From JBDTNK01 sp039933775 (lineage in GTDB: Bacteria; Chloroflexota; Limnocylindria; QHBO01): 24,067 nucleotides of DNA. The DNA is taken from the NCBI GenBank assembly GCA_039933775.1, contig JBDTNK010000030.1:1-24067 (forward strand), in the 5' to 3' direction. Positions 7,681 through 15,034 of this stretch are shown in pieces (within the stretch, counting starts at the first letter, position 1; each line of letters opens with the position of its first letter). A program made the position numbers and the translations under genes. The notes under the pieces were generated by a model. The model saw only the letters and a list, made by a program, of their open reading frames with translations. It had not been told where the DNA came from and searched no databases.

Positions 7681-7808
7681 GGGTGACCAAAACAGCGTCT
7701 CGGACGGAGCTCACCGGATCAACGGCCACGCTGTGACACGTTTGGCCGCTGAGCCGCCGGAATGTGGCCGGATCGGCCGCCTCAAGCGCTGTTTCGGTCA
7801 TCGGGTGA
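7681..7808 (-). repeat. repeat A copy 1 (~128 bp, TIR-like ends)
   Basis: Bounded by GGTGACCAAAACAGCG (from 7682) and CGCTGTTTCGGTCATCGGGTG (from 7787), a 16-bp inverted pair. Its reverse complement aligns with 23205-23338 and 23887-24018, including an internal GCTCAGC-to-ACGTGTCAC block. No open frame is conserved between the copies. Confidence 0.8.
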
Positions 7809-7902
7809 CGAGGCCGCGTGGCCCGGGCATGTTCCACGCTCGAACGCTGTTTCGGTCATCGGGTGCCGAGGCCGCGTGGCCCGGGACGCTTCCCGCGCTC
7901 GA
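7787..7902 (+). repeat. 58-bp direct repeat, two units
   Basis: Units 7787-7844 and 7845-7902 both start CGCTGTTTCGGTCATCGGGTG, continue through CCGAGGCCGCGTGGCCCGGG-like sequence and end CGCTCGAA. They tandemly duplicate one end of repeat A plus the junction leading into repeat B. Confidence 0.8.
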
Positions 7903-7948
7903 AGCGAGGGGCGGGCGATGGAGCGCCATGCGGCTGGGGGCGGGTGGC
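7883..7948 (-). repeat. repeat B copy 1 (~66 bp, inverted)
   Basis: The reverse complement contains GGCGCTCC, CGCCCGCCCCTCGCTTCGAG and CGCGGGAAGCG. It matches 23801-23866 closely, and 22637-22704 and 11991-12060 more loosely. It ends about 90 bp before the aminotransferase start. Confidence 0.75.
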
Positions 7949-8036
7949 CCTTCGGCCGCTCCCTTGCGCGGGCTCCCGGCGGGTTGCCGCATATGGTGTA
8001 ATCGAGCCTCCGAAAGCGACAGGCAACGAGGTACCC

Positions 8037-9371
8037 ATGGCGATCAGCACCGAGGCGGGCGCAATGACCGGCGCCGAGATGGTCGAGCTCACGAAACGGC
8101 ACACGCTCTTCGAGTGGAGCGCCCAGTCCAAGGTCGACCCGATCCCGGTCGCCGGCGCCAGCGGCTGCTACTTCTGGACCCCGGAGGGCAAGCGGTACCT
8201 GGACTTCAACAGCCAGCTGATGTGCACGAACATCGGGCATGGGCATCCGCACGTGATCGAGGCGATCAAGCGCCAGGCGGAGACGCTGGCCTACGCCAAC
8301 CCGTTCATGGCCACCGAGGCGCGGGCTCGGCTCGGCGTCAAGCTGGCCGAGATCACGCCGGGTGACATCGATACCTTCTTCTTCACGAACGGCGGCGCGG
8401 AGGCGAACGAGAACGCGATCAAGATCGCGCGCTTCTTCACCGGGCGGCACAAGATCATGGCCCGATACCGCAGCTACCACGGTGGCACCGCCGGCGCCAT
8501 CAGCCTCACCGGCGACCCGCGCCGCTGGGCAGCGGAGCCGGGGATCCCCGGCATCGTGCGCGTTCCCGATCCGTACCACGGCATCCAGCGCGGCTGGGAC
8601 ACCACCGAGCAGGCGCTGGCCACGATCGAGGAGATCATCCAGCTCGAGGGACCCAAGACCATCGCCGCCTTCATCCTGGAGACGGTGACCGGCACGAACG
8701 GCATCCTCATCCCGCCGGACGGCTACCTGGCCGGCGTCCGAGAGATCTGCGACCGCCACGGGATCCTGATGATCGCCGACGAGGTGATGGCCGGCTTCGG
8801 GCGCACCGGGAAGTGGTTCGCGGTCGATCACTGGAACGTGGTCCCCGACCTCATCACCATGGCCAAGGGCCTGACGAGCGCCTACGTGCAGCTCGGCGCG
8901 GTCGGCATGCGGCACGAGATCGCGCAGCATTTCCGTGACAACGTCTTCTTCGGCGGCCTGACCTACAACTCGCATCCGCTCGGCTGCGCCACCGCGCTGG
9001 CCACGATCGAGGTCTACGAGAACGAGAACCTCATCGAGCGCGCCGCGCAGATGGGCGAAAAGCTCACCGCGCACCACCAGCGGCTGGCGGCGAAGCATCC
9101 GTCGATCGGCGCGGCGCGGTCGATCGGGCTCTTCGGCATCATCGAGCTCGTCCGCAACCGCGAGACGAATGAACCGATGGCGCCCTTCAACGGGACCAGT
9201 GACGAGATGACGGCGCTGGGCAAGCGCTTCCGGGACGACGGCCTCTACACCTTCGTGCGCTGGAACGCGTTTTTCACGAATCCGCCGCTGATCATCAGCG
9301 ACGAGGAGCTCGACGAGGGCTTCGCGATCATCGACCGAGCCCTCGATGTGACCGATGCGGCGGTCGGCTAG
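8037..9371 (+). CDS. class-III PLP-dependent aminotransferase (omega-amino acid/beta-alanine/taurine type)
   Basis: The 444-residue protein has the class-III aminotransferase pattern: FTNGGAEANENAIKIAR (116-132), YRSYHGGTAGA (144-154), ADEVMAGFGRTGKW (247-260) with PLP-ring Asp249, MAKGLTSAYVQLGAV (275-289) with Schiff-base Lys277, and TYNSHPLGCA further on. These enzymes move the terminal amino group of omega-amino acids or amines to pyruvate or 2-oxoglutarate. ATG 8037 sits just after GAGGT (8028-8032); ATG at 8064 is an alternative. The permease gene overlaps the 3' end by 17 bp (9355-9371). This is therefore the first gene of a four-gene operon with a nitrate/taurine/THI5-type importer, which suggests the imported compound, or a breakdown product of it, is the amino donor. 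Beta-alanine or a pyrimidine-derived compound is a guess from context. Confidence 0.88.
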   Translation: MAISTEAGAMTGAEMVELTKRHTLFEWSAQSKVDPIPVAGASGCYFWTPEGKRYLDFNSQLMCTNIGHGHPHVIEAIKRQAETLAYANPFMATEARARLGVKLAEITPGDIDTFFFTNGGAEANENAIKIARFFTGRHKIMARYRSYHGGTAGAISLTGDPRRWAAEPGIPGIVRVPDPYHGIQRGWDTTEQALATIEEIIQLEGPKTIAAFILETVTGTNGILIPPDGYLAGVREICDRHGILMIADEVMAGFGRTGKWFAVDHWNVVPDLITMAKGLTSAYVQLGAVGMRHEIAQHFRDNVFFGGLTYNSHPLGCATALATIEVYENENLIERAAQMGEKLTAHHQRLAAKHPSIGAARSIGLFGIIELVRNRETNEPMAPFNGTSDEMTALGKRFRDDGLYTFVRWNAFFTNPPLIISDEELDEGFAIIDRALDVTDAAVG

Positions 9372-10218
9372 CCGACTCCGGCCGCTCATCCTGGCGACCG
9401 GCTTCCTGGTGCTCATCGTCGTCGTCTGGGAGGGCGCCAAGTTCATCGGCGGCGACCCGTGGCGGCTGGGAGCGTGGGAGTGGCGGCCGCCGCTCGAGCT
9501 GTCGTTCGCGAGCGACCTGAAGCTGCCGCACGTGTGGGACATCATCGGTGCGCTGGCTGATCCGGTGCAGCGCGGCACCGACCAGTCGCTCGCCTCCTTC
9601 CTCGTCGGCGCGGCGCTGTACACGTGGCGGGAGGCGGCGATCGGCTTCGTGGTCGGCGCCGCGCTGGGCATCGGGCTGGCGACCGTCTTCGTCCATTCGC
9701 GCCTCGCGGAGCGCGCCTTCGTGCCCTACGTGATCGCCAGCCAGACGATCCCGATCGTGGCCCTGGCACCCATGATCGTGTTCGCCTTCGGGCCGAACGT
9801 GCTGAGCGTGGTGGTCATCGCCACCTACCTGACCTTCTTTCCGGTCACGATCGCCATGATTCGCGGGCTGCGCACGCCGGATCCGCAGGCCCTGGAGCTG
9901 ATGCGCTCGTACGCGGCCAGCCGGCGCGCGATCTTCTGGAAGCTGCGACTGCCGGCATCGGTTCCGTACCTGTTCACGGCGCTGAAGATCAGCGCGACGG
10001 CGAGCATCGTGGGCGCGATCGTGGGCGAGGGACCGGGGCAGATCCGCGATGGCCTGGGACGCGCGATCGTGAACTTCAACAACCAGTACGTCTCGGGGCC
10101 GGAGAAGCTGTGGGCGACGATCGTCGTCTCCGCCGTGCTGGGCATCGTCTTCTTCGGCGTCATCCTGCTGGCCGAGCGATGGACGCTGCGCGGCCGCGCG
10201 CGGGAGGCGCTGGCATGA
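9355..10218 (+). CDS. ABC transporter permease (SsuC/TauC/ThiX type)
   Basis: The 287-residue inner-membrane protein has about six hydrophobic helices and the permease EAA-type loop ELMRSYAASRRAIFWKLRLP (about 181-200), which contacts the ATPase. This is the BPD_transp_1 family found in taurine, sulfonate, nitrate and pyrimidine importers. An unusually long periplasmic stretch (about 32-80, with GGDPWRLGAWEWRPP) follows the first helix. ATG 9355 overlaps the aminotransferase end. The TGA overlaps the ATPase start as ATGA at 10215-10218, so translation is coupled. It would pair with the second permease at 11148 as a heterodimer. Confidence 0.9.
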   Translation: MRRSASRLRPLILATGFLVLIVVVWEGAKFIGGDPWRLGAWEWRPPLELSFASDLKLPHVWDIIGALADPVQRGTDQSLASFLVGAALYTWREAAIGFVVGAALGIGLATVFVHSRLAERAFVPYVIASQTIPIVALAPMIVFAFGPNVLSVVVIATYLTFFPVTIAMIRGLRTPDPQALELMRSYAASRRAIFWKLRLPASVPYLFTALKISATASIVGAIVGEGPGQIRDGLGRAIVNFNNQYVSGPEKLWATIVVSAVLGIVFFGVILLAERWTLRGRAREALA

Positions 10219-11129
10219 GCGAGGGCCCGACCTTCCGGACGCCGGCCGAGGTCGCGGCGGCGAAGGCGGCCAGCAGCGCGGAGCACGAGGCCGCCACGGA
10301 TGCGATCGTGCGCATCCGCGACGTGGACAAGACGTTCCTGACCGGCGGAACGGTCGTGACCACCGCGCTGGCGGGGATCGACCTGGACATCAGCCGCGGC
10401 GAGTTCGTGTCGCTCATCGGTCCATCCGGCTGCGGCAAGAGCACGCTGCTGCGGATCATCGGCGATCTCATCGCGCCGACGAGCGGGACGGTCGAGGTCA
10501 ACGGCAAGACGGCGCACGCGGCGCGGCTGGGTCGCGAGTACGGGATGGTCTTCCAGGCGCCGACCCTGTTCGAGTGGCGAAGCGTCGAGGACAACGTCAA
10601 GCTGCCGCTCGAGCTGCTCGGCATGGGGCGCGCCGAACGCGATCGGCGCGCGACGGAGATGCTCGACCTGGTCGAGCTCAGCGACTTCAGGGGTCATCGT
10701 CCGCACCAGCTGTCGGGCGGCATGCAGCAGCGCGTGGCGATCGCGCGGGCGCTGGCCCTGGAGCCGAGCATCCTGCTCATGGACGAGCCGTTCGGCGCCC
10801 TGGACGAGATGACGCGCGAGCGGATGAACGCCGAGGTGCTGCGCATCTGGCAGCAGACCGGCACGACGATCGTCTTCGTCACACACTCGATCCCCGAGGC
10901 CGTCTTCCTCTCCACCCGGGTCGTCGTCATGAGCGCGCGGCCGGGGCGCATCACGCGCCTGGTCGAGGTGCCGCTCCCCCACCCGCGCAACGACGAGACG
11001 CGCGAGGAGCGCCGCTACTTCGAGCTGGTGACCGAGGTGCGCGAGGCGCTGCGCGGCCATCTCGAGGCGGCTGAGCGGGCCGGGGCGGCCTCCGCGGAAC
11101 GCCTGGCCGCCGAGGGCGGCATCGGTTGA
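10215..11129 (+). CDS. ABC transporter ATP-binding protein (SsuB/TauB/ThiZ type)
   Basis: The 304-residue ATPase carries all the expected motifs: Walker A GPSGCGKST (69-77), Q-loop Gln114 in MVFQAPTLFEWRSV, signature LSGGMQQ (166-172), Walker B ILLMDEP (186-192), D-loop GALD and H-loop His224 in VTHSIPEA. It energises the importer formed by the permeases at 9355 and 11148. The N-terminus carries about 30 extra Ala/Glu-rich residues before the ABC core. The C-terminus has a charged tail past the usual end of TauB-type ATPases (EREERRYFEL onward). Start ATG 10215 overlaps the permease stop. Confidence 0.92.
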   Translation: MSEGPTFRTPAEVAAAKAASSAEHEAATDAIVRIRDVDKTFLTGGTVVTTALAGIDLDISRGEFVSLIGPSGCGKSTLLRIIGDLIAPTSGTVEVNGKTAHAARLGREYGMVFQAPTLFEWRSVEDNVKLPLELLGMGRAERDRRATEMLDLVELSDFRGHRPHQLSGGMQQRVAIARALALEPSILLMDEPFGALDEMTRERMNAEVLRIWQQTGTTIVFVTHSIPEAVFLSTRVVVMSARPGRITRLVEVPLPHPRNDETREERRYFELVTEVREALRGHLEAAERAGAASAERLAAEGGIG

Positions 11130-11147
11130 AGGCCTGAGGATGGACCG

Positions 11148-11978
11148 ATGACCACCGCGGTCCCGGCGCTCGGCCGCGCCACGCGTATCCGGCACTCACT
11201 GGTCTGGTACGCCCCCACCGTCCTGGTCTTCGTGGTGCTCGTCGTCGCCTGGGAGCTTGTCGTGGGCGCGCTCGCCGTGCGCGCCCCGATCCTGCCCGCG
11301 CCCTCGGCCATCATCGCGGCGCTGGGCGAGAACTGGTCGGGCGGGCGCTGGCCGCTCCTCGAGTCGACGCTCTCGACGCTGCTCGAGGCGGTTGGCGGCC
11401 TGGTCATCGGCACGATCGCGGGCGTGCTCGTGGCATTCGTGGTCGCGCGCTGGGGGAGCGCGCGGGACGCCGTGCTGCCGGTCGCCGTCGCGGTCAACGC
11501 GATCCCGATCATCGCCGCGGCGCCGCTCATGAACAACTGGTTCGGCGTCACGTCGCCGCTCTCCAAGGCGATGCTGGCCGCGATGCTCGTCTTCTTCCCG
11601 GTCATGATCAACGTCACCCGCGGCCTGTCGCAGGTCGAGCCAGCCGCGCTCGAGCTGATGCGTTCGTACGCAGCGTCGGAATGGGAGGTCCTGCGCAAGC
11701 TGCGACTGCCCAACGCGTTGCCCTTCTTCCTCACGGCGCTGAAGCTCGGGACCACCCTCTCGCTCATCGGGGCGATCGTGGGCGAGTACTTCGGCGGCTC
11801 GTCAACCGTGCTGGGGCGCGTCGTCGTGCAGTCCGCGTCAGCGCTGCGCTTCGACGTGACCTGGGCCGCGATCCTGCTCGCGGCGATCGCCGGCATCCTC
11901 TTCTACGTCTCGGTCAGCTTGCTGGAGCGAGCGCTGATCCCGTGGCATCCATCGGTCCGCGGCGAGGAGCTCGGCTGA
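11148..11978 (+). CDS. ABC transporter permease, second subunit
   Basis: The 276-residue protein has about six membrane helices and an EAA-type loop, ELMRSYAASEWEVLRKLRLP (about 169-188), closely parallel to the first permease, which suggests old duplication. LPAPSAIIAAL near residues 49-59 is typical of SsuC/ThiX-type permeases. GAGGA at 11136-11140, 7 nt before ATG 11148, supports the start; 18 bp separate it from the ATPase. It is the last gene of the compact operon. A repeat-bearing stretch starts within 15 bp of its stop. Confidence 0.9.
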   Translation: MTTAVPALGRATRIRHSLVWYAPTVLVFVVLVVAWELVVGALAVRAPILPAPSAIIAALGENWSGGRWPLLESTLSTLLEAVGGLVIGTIAGVLVAFVVARWGSARDAVLPVAVAVNAIPIIAAAPLMNNWFGVTSPLSKAMLAAMLVFFPVMINVTRGLSQVEPAALELMRSYAASEWEVLRKLRLPNALPFFLTALKLGTTLSLIGAIVGEYFGGSSTVLGRVVVQSASALRFDVTWAAILLAAIAGILFYVSVSLLERALIPWHPSVRGEELG

Positions 11979-11990
11979 TCTTAGGAAGGC

Positions 11991-12060
11991 TGCGGAACGC
12001 GCTCGAGGCGAGTGGCGTGCGAAGGAGCGCCACGCGGCCACGGGCGGCTGGCGCCCGGGA
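11991..12060 (-). repeat. repeat B copy 2 (~70 bp, inverted)
   Basis: The reverse complement reads CCCGGGCGCCAGCC, then GCGTGGCGCTCCTTCGC and CGCCTCGAGCGCGTTCC. It aligns with 22637-22704 (CCCGGGCGCCAGCC, GTGGCGCTCCTTCACCCG) and with the copies at 7883 and 23801. It begins 13 bp after the permease stop. Confidence 0.75.
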
Positions 12061-12075
12061 GCTCCCTCGCGCGAT

Positions 12076-12248
12076 TCCGGAGTGAATGAAACAGCTGGGA
12101 AGTCGGAGCTAGCGCCCGTGGTATTCACTCCAGAATGAATCCGGGCCGAATCGGAGCCGAACCCGGCCAAACGGCCTCGTTTCATTCGCACCTGAATGAG
12201 ACGGCCGACAACTCCGCGCCACGGGCCATTTGATTCATCACAGAATCA
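12076..12248 (-). repeat. repeat C copy 1 (~173 bp, inverted)
   Basis: The reverse complement aligns over its length with 22721-22900. Shared blocks are TGATTC...ATCA-ATGGCC, GGCCGTCTCATTC, GATGAAACGAGG-like, AATTCGGCCCGATTTCATTC-like, GGGTGAATGCCAC-like, AGCTCCGACTTCCC and TCATTCACC...GAATCGCG. The copies differ by many substitutions and small indels. Confidence 0.8.
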
Positions 12249-12289
12249 CGCGAGGCGAGCGATTCAACGGGGGACGTGCCGCGTGCGGG

Positions 12290-12512
12290 ACATGCGCTCA
12301 TCCGGTGAGCGCTCCGGAGGAGAAGCTGGCGCACTTCCGGACATCGGTTCACCAGATGAGCCATATGGCTCCCGAACCTGCCGCATTCCGGCGTGATTGG
12401 CGGGAAGCTCTGTCGTAACGCTCACCCCATGAGCATCTGTAGAGATCCCCGGCCATCGCGACGCCAGACGGGAGGGGTGCTCCGTCGTAACGCTCACCGC
12501 ATGAGCATCTGT
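12290..12512 (+). repeat. four-copy dyad cluster upstream of the binding-protein gene
   Basis: Two near-identical 29-bp copies (12412-12440 and 12484-12512, one mismatch, period 72 bp) centre on GCTCACCSCATGAGCATC. A third copy is inverted (12290-12314, GCGCTCATCCGGTGAGCGC). A fourth, weaker copy is at 12345-12363 (TTCACCAGATGAGCC). Each core is a GCTCA/TGAGC dyad. They could be regulator operators, RNA hairpins or a minor repeat family. Confidence 0.6.
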
Positions 12513-12610
12513 CACGATGCTCGCGCCCCGGCCCGCGGCCGAGGCACCCGGCATCGCGGGCGACCGAGAGCGCGCGTCATTTGGGGATGGTGCCGGCGCT
12601 CATCGGTCAT

Positions 12611-12653
12611 TAGAATCCGCACACACCAGGGCACGGGCCCCCCGCGCGGGCCC
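12611..12653 (+). promoter_or_regulatory. possible -10 element and leader hairpin of the binding-protein gene
   Basis: TAGAAT at 12611-12616 resembles a -10 hexamer; no good -35 was found. Downstream, GGGCCC (12635-12640) and GGGCCC (12648-12653) can form a 6-bp stem with a 7-nt loop in the leader, just before GGGAGATT and the ATG at 12671. Confidence 0.35.
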
Positions 12654-12670
12654 ACGTTGAGGGAGATTAG

Positions 12671-13801
12671 ATGAAGCGTTCCAGGGTTCTTCTTGCCGCG
12701 GGCACGTCGCTCATGCTCGCGCTCGCGGCGTGCAGCCAGACGCCGGGCGCCAGCAGTGACGCCAGCAGCGACGCCAGCGATGGCGGCGGCGGCGATCTCG
12801 ACGCGGTGCAGCTCCAGCTGCAATGGGCGCCGCAGGCGCAGTTCGCGGGCTACTTCGCCGCGGAGGAGCAGGGCTACTACCAGGACGAGGGCCTCGCGGT
12901 CGAGATCCTCGACGGCGGTCCCGACGTCATCCCGCAACAGGTCGGCTCGGCGGCCGACGGGCCGGAGTTCACGATCAGCTGGGTGCCGAAGGTCCTCGAG
13001 GCACGCAAGGCCGATTCGGACCTCGTCGACATCGCGCAGATCTTCCAGCGTTCGGGGACCCTCAGCGTAAGCTGGGCTGATTCGAACATCACCGATCCTG
13101 CCGACTTCGAGGGCAAGAAGATCGGCGTCTGGGACTTCGGCAACGAGTTCGAGGTCACGGCGGCGGCATCGGCGGCCGGCCTGGAGGAAGGCACCGACTA
13201 CGAGAAGGTCATCCAGCCGTTCGACATGACGCTGCTTCTGACGCGCGAGATCGACGCCGCCGAGGCGATGATCTACAACGAGTACGCCCAGGTTCTCGAG
13301 GCCGAGAACCCCGACACGGGTGAGCTCTACCAGCCCGAGGACCTCAACGTCATCGACTACAACGACGTCGGGACCGCGATGCTCCAGGACGCGATCTTCG
13401 CGCGTGAGGCATGGCTCGGTGAAGAGGGAAACGCGGATATCGCCACCCGCTTCCTGCGCGCGAGCTTCAAGGGCTGGATCTACTGCCGCGACAATCCCGA
13501 CGATTGCGTGCAGTACACGACCGATGCCGGCTCCACGCTGGGCGCCGGCCACCAGGCCTGGATGATGAACGAGATCAACCCGCTGATCTGGCCCTCGGCC
13601 GACGGCATCGGGATCATGGATCCCGATCAGTGGGAGCAGACGGTCAACGTCAGCCTCGACGCGGGCATCATCACCGAAGCGCCGCCTGACGCGGCGTACC
13701 GCACCGACCTCGCCGAGGCGGCACACGAGGGACTCGACGGCGACATCAACGGCACCGATTTCCAGAAGGGATCGGTGGAGGTCACCGCGGGCGGCGAGTA
13801 A
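12671..13801 (+). CDS. ABC transporter solute-binding lipoprotein, NMT1/THI5-like
   Basis: The 376-residue protein has a lipoprotein signal peptide with lipobox LAAC (Cys21), then a Ser/Ala/Asp-rich linker and a THI5/NMT1-type binding domain starting VQLQLQWAPQAQFAGYFAAEEQGYYQ (about 46-71). That opening is characteristic of binding proteins for thiamin-pyrimidine, riboflavin (RibY-like) or pyrimidine precursors. Cys pairs occur in YCRDNPDDCVQ. It would be lipid-anchored outside the cell and deliver ligand to the permease/ATPase set at 9355-11978, which lacks its own binding protein. The 690-bp repeat region separates them, so it may be expressed from its own promoter and at a higher level. 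No FMN or TPP riboswitch is visible upstream, which argues weakly against regulated vitamin uptake. The ligand is unresolved. Confidence 0.88.
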   Translation: MKRSRVLLAAGTSLMLALAACSQTPGASSDASSDASDGGGGDLDAVQLQLQWAPQAQFAGYFAAEEQGYYQDEGLAVEILDGGPDVIPQQVGSAADGPEFTISWVPKVLEARKADSDLVDIAQIFQRSGTLSVSWADSNITDPADFEGKKIGVWDFGNEFEVTAAASAAGLEEGTDYEKVIQPFDMTLLLTREIDAAEAMIYNEYAQVLEAENPDTGELYQPEDLNVIDYNDVGTAMLQDAIFAREAWLGEEGNADIATRFLRASFKGWIYCRDNPDDCVQYTTDAGSTLGAGHQAWMMNEINPLIWPSADGIGIMDPDQWEQTVNVSLDAGIITEAPPDAAYRTDLAEAAHEGLDGDINGTDFQKGSVEVTAGGE

Positions 13802-13822
13802 GCCTCAACGAGACCGATCTAT

Positions 13823-15028
13823 TCACGGGCCGCTTCCCGACTCCGGGGAGCGGCCCGCTTCGTGTCCGCGGGGCACACCTTCAGCACGACGAACCAGAGC
13901 CGGGAGGAACGGCGGCACAATGAGGGTGGTGATCACCGCCATGCCCACGACGACCGAGTAGAGCGGACCGTCGATCGCGCCGCTCTGCAATCCGAGCCCG
14001 GCCACCACGATCCCCACCTCGCCGCGCGGCACCATGCCCCATCCGATCGCGGCCGCTCGCGCGGCTCCACTGCGGATCGCACCCAAAAAAGCCCCGACGA
14101 ACTTCGTGACCACCGCGATCAGCGTGATGCCCGCTACGAGCGCGAGCGTCGCGGGATCCGCCAGGGCGCCGACGTCGACCTGCGCGCCGATGAAGCCGAA
14201 GAAAAACGGCGTGAAGAAGGCAGCCACCGGCGCAACCTCTGTTTCGAGCGCGTGCCGCTCGCCTGACTCGCCGACCACCATCCCGGCGAGGAACGCTCCG
14301 ATAATGGCGGCGAGGCCGATCTGCGCCGCCAACGCCGCGAGGCCCAGCATGATGATCATGCCCGGCAGGAACGGCGTCGCGGCGAACTGCGGATCGGTGA
14401 GGATCGAGCGGCGTCGACGCAGCAGCCGCGTGCCACCGATGAGGACGATGCCGATGAACGCGGCGGCGACGATGACCAGTCCCGCGATGCGCTCGAACGA
14501 GACGCTGCCGGCCGCGACGCCGCTGGCGAAGGCGAGGATGAGCATCGCGAGGACGTCGTCGATCACCGCCGCTCCCAGGATCACTCGGCCGGTCGTCGTC
14601 TGCAGCGCGCCGAGCTGGCGCAGGATGCCCGACGTGATGCCGACACTCGTCGCGGTCAGGGCTGCGGCGAGAAAAATGGCCACCTCGGGCGGGGAGCCGA
14701 GCACGCCGGCCACGAGATATCCACCCGCGAACGGCAGTGCCACGCCCAGCGCCCCGACCGATGCCGCGCTCAGCCCGACACGCAGCAGATCCCCGAGGCG
14801 TGTCTCGATGCCGACCTGGAAGAGCAGCAGCACCACGCCGATCTCCGCGAAGAGCGACGTCTCCGCGTCGATCCGGTACCAGCCGAGGAGCGCGGGACCC
14901 ACCACCGCGCCGGCCAGGATCTCGCCGATGACGGCCGGCTGACCGATCCGCTTGAAGAGCTCGTCGCCAACCTTGGCAGCGAGCAGCAGGACGAAGAGCT
15001 GGCGAAGGACGTCCGCGACGTGGTCCAT
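13823..15028 (-). CDS. NapA-type CPA2 Na+/H+ antiporter
   Basis: The roughly 401-residue protein has about 12-13 membrane helices. ALTATSVGIT (124-133) marks the broken helix 4, LGAAVIDDVLAMLIL (151-165) carries the ion-binding pair Asp157-Asp158, and TKFVGAFLGA (308-317) holds Lys309. These match NapA of Thermus (Asp156-Asp157, Lys305), whose DD motif denotes electrogenic Na+/H+ exchange. There is no TrkA-N domain. ATG 15028 is preferred. GTG at 15034 starts right behind the stop of the upstream gene (15035) and would make an 8-residue-type overlap-free junction with only two extra codons. It is the last gene of an operon with the ArsB/NhaD-type transporter and the CBS protein. Its 3' end overlaps the terminator shared with the binding-protein gene. 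Confidence 0.88.
   Translation of the reverse strand: MDHVADVLRQLFVLLLAAKVGDELFKRIGQPAVIGEILAGAVVGPALLGWYRIDAETSLFAEIGVVLLLFQVGIETRLGDLLRVGLSAASVGALGVALPFAGGYLVAGVLGSPPEVAIFLAAALTATSVGITSGILRQLGALQTTTGRVILGAAVIDDVLAMLILAFASGVAAGSVSFERIAGLVIVAAAFIGIVLIGGTRLLRRRRSILTDPQFAATPFLPGMIIMLGLAALAAQIGLAAIIGAFLAGMVVGESGERHALETEVAPVAAFFTPFFFGFIGAQVDVGALADPATLALVAGITLIAVVTKFVGAFLGAIRSGAARAAAIGWGMVPRGEVGIVVAGLGLQSGAIDGPLYSVVVGMAVITTLIVPPFLPALVRRAEGVPRGHEAGRSPESGSGP
13826..13857. terminator. bidirectional terminator hairpin
   Basis: A 13-bp stem (13826-13838 with 13845-13857, one G-U pair) and 6-nt loop lies 24 bp after the binding-protein stop. Its left arm begins at the very end of the convergent antiporter gene, so it doubles as that gene's last codons. 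There is no long T-run, as is common in GC-rich genomes. Confidence 0.65.
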
Positions 15029-15034
15029 TGGCAC

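Larger units (their letters stand above)
7624..8036. other. non-coding gap filled with repeat modules
   Basis: No credible gene lies between the decarboxylase and the aminotransferase. From 7681 to 7948 the gap consists of an inverted ~130-bp repeat A, an extra 58-bp half unit of it, and an inverted repeat B. After that come about 60 bp with ATATGGTGTAATC (7991-8003), which may contain the aminotransferase operon promoter. Confidence 0.7.
11979..12670. other. 690-bp non-coding region of repeat modules and a dyad cluster
   Basis: I see no credible gene here. In order it holds repeat B copy 2 (inverted), repeat C copy 1 (inverted), four related GCTCACC/ATGAGC dyads (12290-12512), a TAGAAT hexamer (12611-12616) and a short leader hairpin before the binding-protein gene. 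It separates the transporter operon from its probable solute-binding protein. Confidence 0.7.

Noticed and set aside
7624..8036. Insertion sequence remnant in the repeat-filled gap
   Set aside because: No transposase fragment in any frame. The inverted ends belong to a short element repeated elsewhere, so a non-autonomous repeat is the most that can be said.
7782..9671. 629-aa minus-strand open frame across the aminotransferase
   Set aside because: No recognisable domain; it is antisense to a gene with complete PLP-enzyme motifs and runs through repeats.
12412..12512. Short CRISPR (29-bp direct repeats with a 43-bp spacer)
   Set aside because: There are only two good copies, the other two related copies are inverted or degenerate, and there are no cas genes.
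12560..12670. FMN or TPP riboswitch upstream of the THI5-like binding protein
   Set aside because: None of the conserved riboswitch core sequences could be found; only a short GGGCCC hairpin is present.
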